Shown: piece after piece, positions 28,916-37,095 of the stretch
Layout: the number at the start of each line of letters is the position of its first letter
Position numbering within the stretch: the stretch's first letter is position 1
NCBI GenBank assembly: GCA_028277185.1
Contig: JANQGQ010000009.1
Location: 62,001 to 126,000, forward strand
DNA length: 64,000 nucleotides
Source of the DNA: Woeseiaceae bacterium
GTDB lineage: Bacteria > Pseudomonadota > Gammaproteobacteria > Steroidobacterales > Woeseiaceae
Direction of reading: 5' to 3'
The notes under the pieces: model-generated
What the model was told of the DNA's origin: nothing
The model's database searches: none
The model's input: only the letters and a program-made list of their open reading frames with translations
Translations under genes and position numbers: made by a program

Positions 28916-29515
28916 TTAGCCCCCAGGCAGTACGTCCCGCGCCGTGTTCAACAGAATATACGCTCCGACACCGATCATGACGAATGGTGCGGCGACGCGC
29001 GCCCACCGCCCGACGAAGGAGCCAACGATAGCGTTCCCGACGGCGAACCGGGCCAGAAGCGCGAAACCCACCGCGCCGAGCAACACCGCAAGGGCGACCA
29101 GCGCATCCGAAGCGCCGGCCGTATCGGCCAGGAGCGCAGCCAGGACAATCAGCGAATCGCTGACGCTGCCGGCCTGCGCGAAGAAGGTCGTGCCGAACGC
29201 GGCGCCCCGGGAAAACGCGGGCTTCGTATCGGCGACCGCGGGCGGCCTTCGGAGACGATACAACCAGTAGCCGCCGAGAACCAGCGGCACGATGCCGAGA
29301 AAACCGATGTAGTCGACGGGAAGACGATCGCCGATCCGGCCGATGATTGCGGCGAGCGCCAGGACCAGTCCGGTCAGGACCGCGTGCGCTGCCGTGACGG
29401 CGGCAGCGCGGCCGGGAAAACGACTGTAGAGCGCTACGAGGATGGCGAAGTTGTCGACGTTGGTTCCGAAATAGGCCAGCGCCGCAATACCCGCAAGCGG
29501 AAGCGCGTCGATCAC
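28916..29515 (-). CDS. CadD-like cadmium resistance transporter
   Basis: A 199-residue membrane protein of the Cad family (PF03596), proposed to export cadmium or other divalent metals. Hydrophobic helices carry the family start YFGTNVDNFAILVALYSRF and GRWARVAAPFVMIGVGAYIL. I chose the GTG at 29515 because it gives the normal length; the open frame continues to 29605. It diverges from the NhaC gene. Confidence 0.75.
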   Translation of the reverse strand: MIDALPLAGIAALAYFGTNVDNFAILVALYSRFPGRAAAVTAAHAVLTGLVLALAAIIGRIGDRLPVDYIGFLGIVPLVLGGYWLYRLRRPPAVADTKPAFSRGAAFGTTFFAQAGSVSDSLIVLAALLADTAGASDALVALAVLLGAVGFALLARFAVGNAIVGSFVGRWARVAAPFVMIGVGAYILLNTARDVLPGG

Positions 29516-29622
29516 TCTGCAGCCGTCCTGTCTGGTCGCTCCTCGATGATGCGATCGGCCTTGAACTGTTGTAGTTTTGTGCCGTGCCACTACGGCCGAC
29601 AACAATAAAACAAAGGGACGCC

Positions 29623-31479
29623 ATGCTGTCCAGAATCATGCGGGCTCTGCTCGCCTTCGCCCTGCTGGGCAGCGCCCACGCCGCCGAGACGACGCTGGAA
29701 ACCCCGGAGATTCTGCTCACCGACGTCGGCTTCACGGTCAACGCTTACGGATTCGCGGACGGCGTTCCTCTGACGCTAGAGGTCAACGGCGCCGCGGTGG
29801 CGCGCTCCGACGGACTTGCAATCACGGCGAGCGACGTGCGTGTCGCCGGGACCGGCACGGCACGAATCGCCGTCGTGAGCGACGGCGCGACGCTCACCGA
29901 GAAGACGCTGCGCGTTCTCCCGGGCTGGGCTTCGCTGTTTCCGCCGCTGTTCGCCATCCTGCTTGCGTTCCTGACGCGCTCGGTCATCCCATCCCTGTTC
30001 GCCGGTCTGCTGGTCGGCGCATGGGCCATTAACGGCATGAGCGCATCGGGTTTCGTGGCGGGCTTCTTCGACACCGTGACCGTGTACATCATGAATGCGG
30101 CGACCGACAAGGATCACATGTCGATCATGCTGTTCACGCTGATGATCGGCGGCATGGTCGGCATCATTTCCCGGAACGGCGGGATGGTCGGCGCCGTGAA
30201 CAAGGTCATCCCCCTCGCAAGTACACCGAAACGTGCGCAGGGCATCGTCGGGCTTCTCGGCGTCAGCATCTTCTTCGACGACTACGCGAATACGATGATC
30301 GTCGGCAACGCGGCGCGGCCCATGACCGACAGCCTGCGGATCTCCCGCGAGAAGCTTGCGTATCTCGTAGACTCGACGGCCGCACCGGTGTCGACGATCG
30401 CGATCATCACGACGTGGATCGGATTTCAGCTGGGCCTGATCGACACCGCAATCGCCGGAATCCCGGAGATAACGGACGGTGCCTACGTGCTGTTCCTCAA
30501 TTCGATTCTCTACAGCTTCTACCCTTTCCTCGCGATCTTCTTCGTGTTCCTGGTCGTGCTGACGGGCAAAGACTTCGGGCCGATGCTGAAGGCGGAGCGA
30601 CGGGCGCGGGAAACCGGCGCCGTCCGCCGCAGCGACGCGGAGGAAGTCGACGACACGCCGAGCGAGGAGTTCGAGGAGAAGGCCGGCATTCCCTGCCGCG
30701 CCGTCAACGCCGTCGTGCCGATTCTGACGATGATCGCCGCGGTCGTCGGCGGATTGTTCGTGAGCGGCGACGGCGAGACGCTCACCGAAGTGATCGGCAG
30801 CGCGGATCCGTACATCGTTCTGATCTGGGCGTCGCTCCTCGCGTGCTTCGTGGCCGCGATACTCACGATAAGTCAGCGGCTTCTGTCGCTGAACGAAACC
30901 GTCGAAGCGTTCGTGATGGGAGCCCGCTTCATGCTGACGGGCCTGATACTGCTCGTCATGGCCTGGGCTATCGCCGATGTCGCGAACACGCTGCAGGCAG
31001 CGCCGTATCTGATCTCGATACTCGGAGATACGCTGTCGCCGTACATGCTGCCGACGATCGTCTTCCTGCTGGCCGCCGCCACGGCATTCGCGACGGGCAC
31101 GAGCTGGGGCGTCATGGCAATCCTCATGCCGCTGGTCATTCCGCTTTGCTGGGCCGTACTGACTGCCAACGGGCTTGCGGATGCCGGGCACATGCACATT
31201 CTCTACTCGTGTATCGCCTGTGTCCTGACCGGCGCCGTGTGGGCCGATCACTGCTCACCGATCTCCGATACGACGGTGTTGTCGTCGCTGGCAACGGGCT
31301 GCGATCACATGGATCACGTCACGACGCAGATTCCGTACGCTCTGACGGGCGGCATAGTCGCCATACTCGTCGGCGTACTGCCGGCAGGTTACGGCGTCCC
31401 GTGGTTTCTGCTGCTGCCGAGCGGATTTGTCGTGCTGATCGCGGTGCATCGCTTCCTGGCGCGGCCCGTCGAGGCGTGA
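29623..31479 (+). CDS. NhaC-type Na+/H+ antiporter with extra N-terminal domain
   Basis: A 618-residue protein starting at ATG 29623 with AAAGGGACG as ribosome site. The first 22 residues look like a cleavable signal (MLSRIMRALLAFALLGSAHA), followed by about 80 residues of soluble Ig-like beta structure (LEVNGAAVARSDGL, VAGTGTARIAVVSDG). The membrane part begins near residue 105 (LFPPLFAILLAFLTRSVIPSLF) and has the Na+/H+ antiporter segments FFDDYANTMIVGNAARP and FATGTSWGVMAILMP. The additional periplasmic head is unusual for NhaC. The protein would exchange Na+ or another cation for protons; a function in amino acid antiport is also possible. Confidence 0.85.
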   Translation: MLSRIMRALLAFALLGSAHAAETTLETPEILLTDVGFTVNAYGFADGVPLTLEVNGAAVARSDGLAITASDVRVAGTGTARIAVVSDGATLTEKTLRVLPGWASLFPPLFAILLAFLTRSVIPSLFAGLLVGAWAINGMSASGFVAGFFDTVTVYIMNAATDKDHMSIMLFTLMIGGMVGIISRNGGMVGAVNKVIPLASTPKRAQGIVGLLGVSIFFDDYANTMIVGNAARPMTDSLRISREKLAYLVDSTAAPVSTIAIITTWIGFQLGLIDTAIAGIPEITDGAYVLFLNSILYSFYPFLAIFFVFLVVLTGKDFGPMLKAERRARETGAVRRSDAEEVDDTPSEEFEEKAGIPCRAVNAVVPILTMIAAVVGGLFVSGDGETLTEVIGSADPYIVLIWASLLACFVAAILTISQRLLSLNETVEAFVMGARFMLTGLILLVMAWAIADVANTLQAAPYLISILGDTLSPYMLPTIVFLLAAATAFATGTSWGVMAILMPLVIPLCWAVLTANGLADAGHMHILYSCIACVLTGAVWADHCSPISDTTVLSSLATGCDHMDHVTTQIPYALTGGIVAILVGVLPAGYGVPWFLLLPSGFVVLIAVHRFLARPVEA

Positions 31480-31561
31480 GGCGTCGCCGTCCACCGAACA
31501 TACGTTGGCCAACACAGCTGTGATAGGGTGCAGGTGATTCCAGACCTCGAGGAGCGATGCA

Positions 31562-32023
31562 ATGAGCCGAGACCTTCGCGAACAGCGCCGCCGTTTTCTC
31601 AAACTTGCCGGCGGCTCCGCCGCGGTACTGCCGCTTGCCGGACTGACGGGCTGCGGCGGCGGCGACGAACCCGCGCCGCCGGCGCCCGAACCGGCGGCAA
31701 GCGCGCCTGAATCGCCTGCGAGTGCGCCGGCACCGGAGCCGATGCCCGCCGCCGAGGCGCCCGCGGAGCCCGCAGCACCCGCTGCAGCCGGCGAACTCAC
31801 GCCGCTGACCGAAGACGATCCGCAGGCGCGGGCGCTGGCTTACGTCAACGACGCGTCAACCGTGGACGGGGCGGCGTATCCGCAGTATCAGGCCGGTCAG
31901 GCCTGTGCGAACTGCGTGCTGTTTCAGGGCAGCGAAGGCGATGCCATGGCTGCCTGTTCGATTTTCCCCGGCCGCCTGGTAGACGCGAGGGGCTGGTGCA
32001 GCGTGTACGCGCCGAAGGCGTAG
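31562..32023 (+). CDS. High-potential iron-sulfur protein, exported by Tat
   Basis: A 153-residue protein with a twin-arginine signal (RRRFLKLAGG) that also has a lipobox LTGC, then a low-complexity Ala/Pro/Glu linker of about 60 residues, and a C-terminal HiPIP domain. The four cluster cysteines are ACANC, MAACSIFPG and RGWCSVYAP. HiPIPs carry electrons in the periplasm to reaction centres or terminal oxidases. The gene lies 5 bp before the convergent hypothetical gene. Confidence 0.9.
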   Translation: MSRDLREQRRRFLKLAGGSAAVLPLAGLTGCGGGDEPAPPAPEPAASAPESPASAPAPEPMPAAEAPAEPAAPAAAGELTPLTEDDPQARALAYVNDASTVDGAAYPQYQAGQACANCVLFQGSEGDAMAACSIFPGRLVDARGWCSVYAPKA

Positions 32024-32027
32024 TCCG

Positions 32028-32417
32028 CTACGCGGTTTCCGTCCGTGCTTTGAGCTCCGCATAGGCCAGAAACAGGTTCCGGTCACGGGTGTCCTGCCTG
32101 TCGATATCGGCCCGGGCCTTGCGGAGCTTCTTCCCGATGATTCGCGTGACCGCGTCGACCTGCATGGCGCGGGCATCGCTTGCGTCGCCCATTGCCGACC
32201 GCAGCACTTCCGACAATAAAGTGGCGTCATCGATGAGGCGTTCCGCGCGGCGCAGGCGGCGGGCGTGCGCTCGTGCCGCCGCGGACGTTCCGGGCCGCGG
32301 CTCATAGTCCGGGTCGGACAGGAGATCCGGAACGTAGCTTCCGGCCTCCTCCCTGACCTGCATCGTTCGCCGGCCCGACGCGTTGTCGGGCATGTACGTA
32401 ACTGTGTCGCCTTCCAT
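32028..32417 (-). CDS. Hypothetical protein
   Basis: A 129-residue, highly charged protein starting at ATG 32417 with a strong CGGAGG ribosome site. It contains an Arg-rich helix (AARAHARRLRRAERLIDD) and a C-terminal helical region. No family is recognised. It faces the HiPIP gene tail to tail, and diverges from the XRE regulator. Confidence 0.55.
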   Translation of the reverse strand: MEGDTVTYMPDNASGRRTMQVREEAGSYVPDLLSDPDYEPRPGTSAAARAHARRLRRAERLIDDATLLSEVLRSAMGDASDARAMQVDAVTRIIGKKLRKARADIDRQDTRDRNLFLAYAELKARTETA

Positions 32418-32541
32418 GGGACCTCCGTTAAGCGCTGTTGGTGTGGGCAAATGCCCTGGAAACGGTCCTTGCCGCTTATCCTGACCCGAGCGTAGGGTAT
32501 TCGGATGGAAGGGTCAACATAATTTATAAAGTGTCCTTAAT

Positions 32542-32922
32542 ATGGACAAGAGCCTGCGAATGAATAGAATGGAGGACAACGCGGCGCAGGAAACCGACGT
32601 GCATATCGATGCCAAACTGCTGTACGAAACCGTGCGGCACAAAATCAGGGATCTCAGAACGGCTGAAGTCGACAGAAGGCTTTCTCAGGCCGAATTGGGC
32701 GAAGTCCTCGGCGTAAAGCGCTCGACGATCGCCAACCTCGAGTCCGGCGCGCAGCGCGCCTCGCTGCACAACGTCTACGAACTCTGCGCACACTACAATC
32801 TGGAACTCGCCGACGTGCTGCCTTCGGTAGCCGACATGCGACAGCGTTCGGCCAGACTCGGCTACGACAACGCCGAGCCCGGGCTGGCGTCGGTTATCGA
32901 AAAGCTCAGACGCAGGAACTGA
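32542..32922 (+). CDS. XRE-family HTH regulator, paired with ImmA-like protease
   Basis: A 126-residue DNA-binding protein. The N-terminal 40 residues are variable; a helix-turn-helix follows with SQAELGEVLGVKRSTIANLESGAQRASLHNVYELCAHYNLEL. It ends 8 bp before the metalloprotease gene, the usual order of ImmR-ImmA pairs in which the protease cleaves the repressor to induce mobile-element or stress genes. A role in controlling the neighbouring lasso/quorum region is conceivable but unproven. Confidence 0.85.
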   Translation: MDKSLRMNRMEDNAAQETDVHIDAKLLYETVRHKIRDLRTAEVDRRLSQAELGEVLGVKRSTIANLESGAQRASLHNVYELCAHYNLELADVLPSVADMRQRSARLGYDNAEPGLASVIEKLRRRN

Positions 32923-32930
32923 GCGCTTAC

Positions 32931-33437
32931 ATGGCCACGAAACCGGAACGCCGCGCGGCTGAGCTACTCAGGGAGCACGGTATTACGGCACCGGCTGTCG
33001 ATGCCGGGGCGCTGGCAGAGGCGCTCGGTATCTCTGTCCAGTACGAACGACTCGCCGACGACATGTCCGGCGTGCTGCTCGTCGAGGGCGGGACCGCGAA
33101 GGTCGCTATCAACGATTCACATCACCGGAACCGGCAGCGCTTCACGCTTGCACACGAGATCGGCCACGTATTGCTGCACGCCGGTGAAGACGGACTGTTC
33201 GTCGACCGGCGTTTCTTCCGCAATGAGTGGTCGAGCAAGGGTGAGCTTCGCGAGGAGATCGAAGCGAACGCTTTCGCTGCTTCGCTGCTGATGCCCAGAC
33301 GCTTCGTCGCGCAGTGCATCGAGCCCGGGGCCGGCATAACCGATCTCGACGTGTTTCGTCTCGCGACGCGATTCGAAGTCAGCGAACAGGCCATGACACT
33401 GCGCCTCGTCAAGCTCGGCTTCATTGAGCCGGACTGA
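32931..33437 (+). CDS. ImmA/IrrE family metallo-endopeptidase
   Basis: A 168-residue protein with the zinc site HEIGH in FTLAHEIGHVLLH, followed about 25 residues later by EEIEANAFAASLLMP, which supplies the third ligand region. Family members cleave regulators such as ImmR or DdrO. It is directly downstream of its XRE partner and reads convergently toward the 54-aa ORF and luxI. Confidence 0.9.
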   Translation: MATKPERRAAELLREHGITAPAVDAGALAEALGISVQYERLADDMSGVLLVEGGTAKVAINDSHHRNRQRFTLAHEIGHVLLHAGEDGLFVDRRFFRNEWSSKGELREEIEANAFAASLLMPRRFVAQCIEPGAGITDLDVFRLATRFEVSEQAMTLRLVKLGFIEPD

Positions 33438-33442
33438 GGACG

Positions 33443-33607
33443 CTAAGGATGGCACTCCCTGACTTTGGCGAGTGCGCGCCGGATGAGCTTGCTCACGTCA
33501 CGCATCCCGACAGCGTCGGACTCGCTGCACAGGAAGTGGAGCGCGTGCGAGATGGCGACGGCGGCCTCCTCCGGCGTCTCTTCCACGCTGACCGGCCGGT
33601 CCTTCAC
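33443..33607 (-). CDS. 54-aa protein sharing a module with the locus-1 FecR
   Basis: Starting at the GTG 33607, 11 bases after the luxI stop. The protein contains ETPEEAAVAISHAL, a middle SDAVGMRDVSKL segment, and ends ALAKVRECHP. Over 44 residues it has 29 identities by eye with the N-terminal cytoplasmic part of the FecR protein at 43472-44446 (for example TPEEAA, DAVGM-DVS-L, AK-RE), a similarity too strong for chance. It is the third gene of a luxR-luxI set. Its function is unknown; a small partner protein of the receptor/quorum system is a reasonable guess. Confidence 0.68.
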   Translation of the reverse strand: MKDRPVSVEETPEEAAVAISHALHFLCSESDAVGMRDVSKLIRRALAKVRECHP

Positions 33608-33617
33608 GAGCCCGCTC

Positions 33618-34238
33618 TCACGCCGCTGCCGACAGATCGGCGGGCAGCACCGGATCGGGAATCGCACAGCGCTGCCTGACCCGGCAGAGAATCTCGGGCG
33701 ACACGTCGAGCCACGCCGCGACTGCCGGTAGTTTGCCGAGCATCCGCTCGCCGCCGAGCAGTCTGACGTCGTAGCCCGCCCTTGCAACGACGAACTTCAG
33801 AAGACGCACGGGCATCACGACGAGAAAGCCTTTCAGCCCGTGCTGAACGCCGAACTCCTGCGTCGCGCAGAGTATCTCGTTCACGACGCGCCGCCGCGTT
33901 CGCGGATCGAGGGAGGGATCGCAGCCGAAGCGGGTCGCTTCCCAAACCGCGGCCGATGCAGGCAAGCTCCCGCGCGCCATCTCCGGCCATAGCCGTTGCA
34001 GCATGTACGGCTCTGTCGTAGGCAACAGCCGCAGCATGCCTTGCGTTTGCCCGGCGTCGTCGACCGACAAAAGATACCGCGCCGTCGGCGTGTCGAACTG
34101 ATCGTGTTCTATGCCGCGGTAGCTTGGAACCGCCCATCCCAGACGGTCCACGAACAATCGATGGCGCAGTCGATGATGAGAAATCCACGCCTCGCCGTGC
34201 AAATGGATCGTTTCCCATGTCAGGCATACAACGCTCAC
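33618..34238 (-). CDS. Acyl-homoserine-lactone synthase (LuxI family)
   Basis: A 206-residue autoinducer synthase that makes an acyl-homoserine lactone from S-adenosylmethionine and an acyl donor. The LuxI block residues are present: HRLFVDRLGW, EHDQFDT, RLLPT and VWEATRF. The GTG start at 34238 has the ribosome site GGAGAG at 7-base spacing, and gives the usual length; a longer reading begins at 34307. It follows luxR with 102 bp between coding regions on the same strand. The acyl chain cannot be read from the sequence. Confidence 0.9.
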   Translation of the reverse strand: MSVVCLTWETIHLHGEAWISHHRLRHRLFVDRLGWAVPSYRGIEHDQFDTPTARYLLSVDDAGQTQGMLRLLPTTEPYMLQRLWPEMARGSLPASAAVWEATRFGCDPSLDPRTRRRVVNEILCATQEFGVQHGLKGFLVVMPVRLLKFVVARAGYDVRLLGGERMLGKLPAVAAWLDVSPEILCRVRQRCAIPDPVLPADLSAAA

Positions 34239-34340
34239 CCGAACTCTCCGAAGCCTGGCTGTAACGACATCAATAGAGCACGATTGACCAAACGATACAC
34301 CTATCAAATCGAGTGGGCGGGAGCGGCGCCTCTGTCGTTC

Positions 34341-35063
34341 CTACAGACGAAGCAAGCCGTAGCGAAGGGCCTTGACGACCGCAAGCGTACGCGTATTCGC
34401 GTCCAGCTTGTGCAGTGCGTTCTTGATATGGAAATTGACGGTGTTCTCGCTGATGTTCAGGATCACGCCAATGTCCCATGACGATTTACCGGAAGCGATC
34501 CACTGCAGGCATTCGCGCTCTCTGGCCGACAGCGCGACAGCGACCTCCTCCTCGTTCGCGGGGCGGCGCAGTTTGCTGTAAGCCGAATGAAACTGCGCAG
34601 CGATAACGTCGAGTGTCGCGAGGCCTCTCGCGGGCTCCGGATGACCGTCACCTGCCGCAAACGTTACGAGACATACCTTGCCGCGCGGTCCATGCAGCGG
34701 AACGCCGACGCCGTCCCGCAGTCCGCACTCGGCGGCTTGATTCATGAGTTTGACCTGCGAACTGTCGAGGTTGTACGAGTCGCTCAAGCCCTTCCAGAGA
34801 AACGGTCCCTCGATCTCGGGCGCAAGCAGAACTACCGGGTCTTTGGTCTGATAGTTCTTCTCGACGTAATAGTCCTTCCATTCGTCGGGAAAGTTGTGTG
34901 CGATGGCCGGGTGACGTTCGACGTCGTCCGGATCGCGATGCGTCAGCAAGCAATACGCGAAGCGATCGAAACCCAGATCGCCCGCCGCCTGCCTCATCAA
35001 CGCGATGAGCGGCTCTACGGAGTCGGCACTGTCGGACTGCTCGATGAAATCGGTTATTCGCAT
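34341..35063 (-). CDS. LuxR-family quorum-sensing regulator
   Basis: A 240-residue transcription factor. The N-terminal autoinducer-binding domain holds EWKDYYVEKNYQTKDPVV (the conserved Trp, Tyr and Asp-Pro) and FLWKGL; the C-terminal LuxR HTH starts LSARERECLQWIASGKSSWD and includes ISENTVNFHI. The start chosen is ATG 35063 (MRITDFIEQ); an upstream ATG exists at 35171. Upstream it faces the GntR gene at 35284 with a lux-type box between them, so it probably senses the signal made by the neighbouring synthase. Confidence 0.9.
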   Translation of the reverse strand: MRITDFIEQSDSADSVEPLIALMRQAAGDLGFDRFAYCLLTHRDPDDVERHPAIAHNFPDEWKDYYVEKNYQTKDPVVLLAPEIEGPFLWKGLSDSYNLDSSQVKLMNQAAECGLRDGVGVPLHGPRGKVCLVTFAAGDGHPEPARGLATLDVIAAQFHSAYSKLRRPANEEEVAVALSARERECLQWIASGKSSWDIGVILNISENTVNFHIKNALHKLDANTRTLAVVKALRYGLLRL

Positions 35064-35201
35064 GGCAACCTGTCGGTCGGGAACCTGCCAGCCGCGACGC
35101 CCGGGTGTAACGTGAGGAACGGGAACGGCTTTCGCAGGTAGATTCGCTGTAAAGCGACTATGCGCCAGCACCGTGACAATACAGTGCCCACCAACTCTTC
35201 G

Positions 35202-35217
35202 CTACCTGTTCTGGTAG
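35202..35217. promoter_or_regulatory. Lux-type box in luxR/GntR intergenic region
   Basis: The sequence CTACCTGTTCTGGTAG follows the CT-N12-AG pattern of LuxR/LasR boxes with CTACC/GGTAG arms. It lies between the divergent luxR and first GntR genes, 67 bp before the GntR start codon. A -10-like TACGAT follows at 35241-35246. Binding by the LuxR protein is inferred. Confidence 0.68.
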
Positions 35218-35283
35218 TACCAAGGATCATGCCGTTTCCCTACGATTAATCCAGTGTCAATAGTCTGTGTAGCGAGAGAGGCA

Positions 35284-35973
35284 ATGCCAGACAGAATCAC
35301 TTTCAGTACATGCAACGGCGATCGCGTTTATCAGGCGATCAAAGCACGCGCAGTAGCTTGCGACTTCAACCCCGGCGAACCCATACGTCTCAGTCCCCTG
35401 GCATCTTCGCTGGGGGTCAGCACAACGCCGATCCGCGCCGCGCTGAACATGCTCGTCGCGGAAGGACTCGTGCGCCGGGAGCCGCAGAAGGGCTTCATCG
35501 CAATGAGCCTGTCCGCCGAGCGGTTTCAGGGGCTTTACAGCCTCAACCAACTGCTGCTGCAGACGGCGCTTACGATGCGGACGCCCGACGCCAGGCGCTT
35601 CGCCGCAGCGGCCGATATCGTCGAGCGGATCAGCAACGAACTCGATGACGAAGCGGGATGTACGGCGGCAACCGTCGCGACGTGCACCGGTGACCTGTTT
35701 CGGTGCATCGCGGAGCTGGCCGGCAAGCCGCACATCACGGAGTCCGTGGTACGCGTCAACGACAGCCTCGAGTTCATACGCGAATACGAGGCCCGGCAGC
35801 CCGGCACGGTTTGCGCCGAGCTCATGACTATCTGCGACCTGTTCCTCGCAGAACAGTTCGACGCAACGGTCAAAGCGATTGCCGACTATCACGCGTCGCG
35901 CAAGGCGCAGACGGCGGGCTTGCTCGTTTCGCTGGAGCAACAACGCAGCGAGGAGCCGCGGCTTACGCAGTAG
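35284..35973 (+). CDS. GntR-family transcriptional regulator
   Basis: A 229-residue protein with an N-terminal winged helix (DRVYQAIKARAVA, LASSLGVSTTPIRAALNMLVAEGLVRREPQKGF in two blocks) and a helical C-terminal effector domain of FCD/FadR size. The ATG at 35284 has GAGAGAGG as ribosome site. It is followed by a related GntR gene and then by the lasso precursor on the same strand, so it may control the lasso operon. Its ligand is unknown. Confidence 0.85.
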   Translation: MPDRITFSTCNGDRVYQAIKARAVACDFNPGEPIRLSPLASSLGVSTTPIRAALNMLVAEGLVRREPQKGFIAMSLSAERFQGLYSLNQLLLQTALTMRTPDARRFAAAADIVERISNELDDEAGCTAATVATCTGDLFRCIAELAGKPHITESVVRVNDSLEFIREYEARQPGTVCAELMTICDLFLAEQFDATVKAIADYHASRKAQTAGLLVSLEQQRSEEPRLTQ

Positions 35974-36018
35974 AGCGACGTTGCGCGCGCGATACCGGAG
36001 CGCTGTCGCATTTCGGAC

Positions 36019-36034
36019 CTACCTGATCATGTAG
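36019..36034. promoter_or_regulatory. Second lux-type box, before the second GntR gene
   Basis: CTACCTGATCATGTAG again fits CT-N12-AG and shares CTACCTG, the central TC and GTAG with the box at 35202. It lies between the two GntR genes. A -10-like TATCTA starts 19 bp after it (36054), so a LuxR-dependent promoter at this site would give a transcript with a start near 36068; the next in-frame ATG is 36105. Confidence 0.66.
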
Positions 36035-36038
36035 GAGC

Positions 36039-36791
36039 ATGAGGCAGGCCGGTTATCTACACTCGAAACTTTCGTCAACTCCCCGGGCAAATCGCCGTCC
36101 GGGCATGGGGCAAACGTTGCAGCAGGGATCGGCATTCGGTAGCGGGACAGCGAGAGCGACGGCCGGCGACCGCATCTATCACGCAATCAAGGCCAGCGTC
36201 ATCGCCTACGCATTTCCTGAGGGCAAGCGCATTTACCTCGAGCCGATTGCCGAGCACCTGAACGTCAGCACGACACCGGTGCGCGAGGCGTTGAACCGCC
36301 TGGCGGCGGAAGGCCTCGTCGTCAAGGCGCCGCGCAAGGGCTTTCTCGCCATGAGCCTCGTTGCCGACAAGCTGCTCGGGCACTACGAGATGACGAAACT
36401 CCTGCTCGTCCACGAACTGGAGGAACTGGACGCCGACGCACGCAGCCGGCTGCCGAGGCACGAAGCGATTGCGGAAGTGCTCTTCAAACTGAACCGGCGC
36501 GACATCAAGAACCCCGAGACGCTGGCGGCTTATACCGCGGAGATCTTTCGCCAGTTCGCGGCGCTCAGCGGCAACACCCACGTCGTTCACTCGATCAACC
36601 GCGCCAACGACCACCTTCACTACATACGCACCGTCGAATACAGCCGTCTGCCCGACATTCAGGGGGAGCTCATCATGCTCTGCGAGCTGCTCCTGGGCGG
36701 TCACCACGAAGAACTCGTCAAAACCGTGCAGAGCTATCACGACACGCGCATCGAGCTGCTGCCCGAGTTGTTCGAACTGGCGAAGCGATGA
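36039..36791 (+). CDS. Second GntR-family transcriptional regulator
   Basis: A 250-residue protein from ATG 36039 (ribosome site TAGGAG, which overlaps the lux box) or 228 residues from ATG 36105. Winged helix: DRIYHAIKASVIAYAFPEGK, LNVSTTPVREALNRLAAEGL, VVKAPRKGFLAMSL; a helical C-terminal domain follows. The two GntR proteins share a KGF-[IL]-AMSL segment and probably arose by duplication. The gene ends 50 bp before the lasso precursor and is most likely co-transcribed with it. Confidence 0.85.
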   Translation: MRQAGYLHSKLSSTPRANRRPGMGQTLQQGSAFGSGTARATAGDRIYHAIKASVIAYAFPEGKRIYLEPIAEHLNVSTTPVREALNRLAAEGLVVKAPRKGFLAMSLVADKLLGHYEMTKLLLVHELEELDADARSRLPRHEAIAEVLFKLNRRDIKNPETLAAYTAEIFRQFAALSGNTHVVHSINRANDHLHYIRTVEYSRLPDIQGELIMLCELLLGGHHEELVKTVQSYHDTRIELLPELFELAKR

Positions 36792-36841
36792 AGACATCTT
36801 CGTTTCGCCGATCTTGTCATCCACAACGTAAGGAGAGAGTC

Positions 36842-36937
36842 ATGATCAAACTCGGCAAAGTCTCGGAGGAGACCAGGGGCTGCGGCATGGAGTGGATCGA
36901 AGACTGGTCCATCCCAGGGCGATACACCTGTCTGTAA
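36842..36937 (+). CDS. Lasso peptide precursor A1
   Basis: A 31-residue gene with a strong ribosome site (AAGGAGAG). Leader: residues 1-12, ending EETR, with Thr at -2 from the cut as in other proteobacterial lasso leaders. Core: GCGMEWIEDWSIPGRYTCL (19 residues), starting with Gly and offering Glu8 or Asp9 as ring acceptor. Cys2 and Cys18 could form a ring-tail disulfide, as in class III lasso peptides such as BI-32169 but with different positions. It sits between the second GntR gene and the B1/C1 genes, the expected place for the precursor. Confidence 0.86.
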   Translation: MIKLGKVSEETRGCGMEWIEDWSIPGRYTCL

Positions 36938-37040
36938 CCGGAAATGGGCTCAGCGGCGACCGCGCCCCCAGGTCGCGTTGAGACCGTTTCTCGACAGGCG
37001 GCAGTTGGCTACCAACGCACCGGGTCAATTGTCTCCGGGT

Positions 37041-37074
37041 GCTGCGCAGCCTCGCGGCTGCGCAGCATTTTTTT
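37041..37074 (+). terminator. Intercistronic hairpin between precursor A1 and B1
   Basis: A perfect 10-bp stem, GCTGCGCAGC repeated as a palindrome (37041-37050 and 37057-37066), with a six-base loop CTCGCG and a following ATTTTTTT. It lies 104 bp after the precursor stop and 22 bp before the B gene. It should end most transcripts after the precursor, giving more peptide than enzyme message, as seen in other proteobacterial lasso clusters. Confidence 0.88.
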
Positions 37075-37095
37075 GAGGTCGGGAGCAAAAGAGAG

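Noticed and set aside
34295..34320. A third lux-type box upstream of luxI (ACCTATCAAATCGAGTGGG)
   Set aside because: The arms agree at only about four of seven positions and it does not fit CT-N12-AG, unlike the two boxes at 35202 and 36019.
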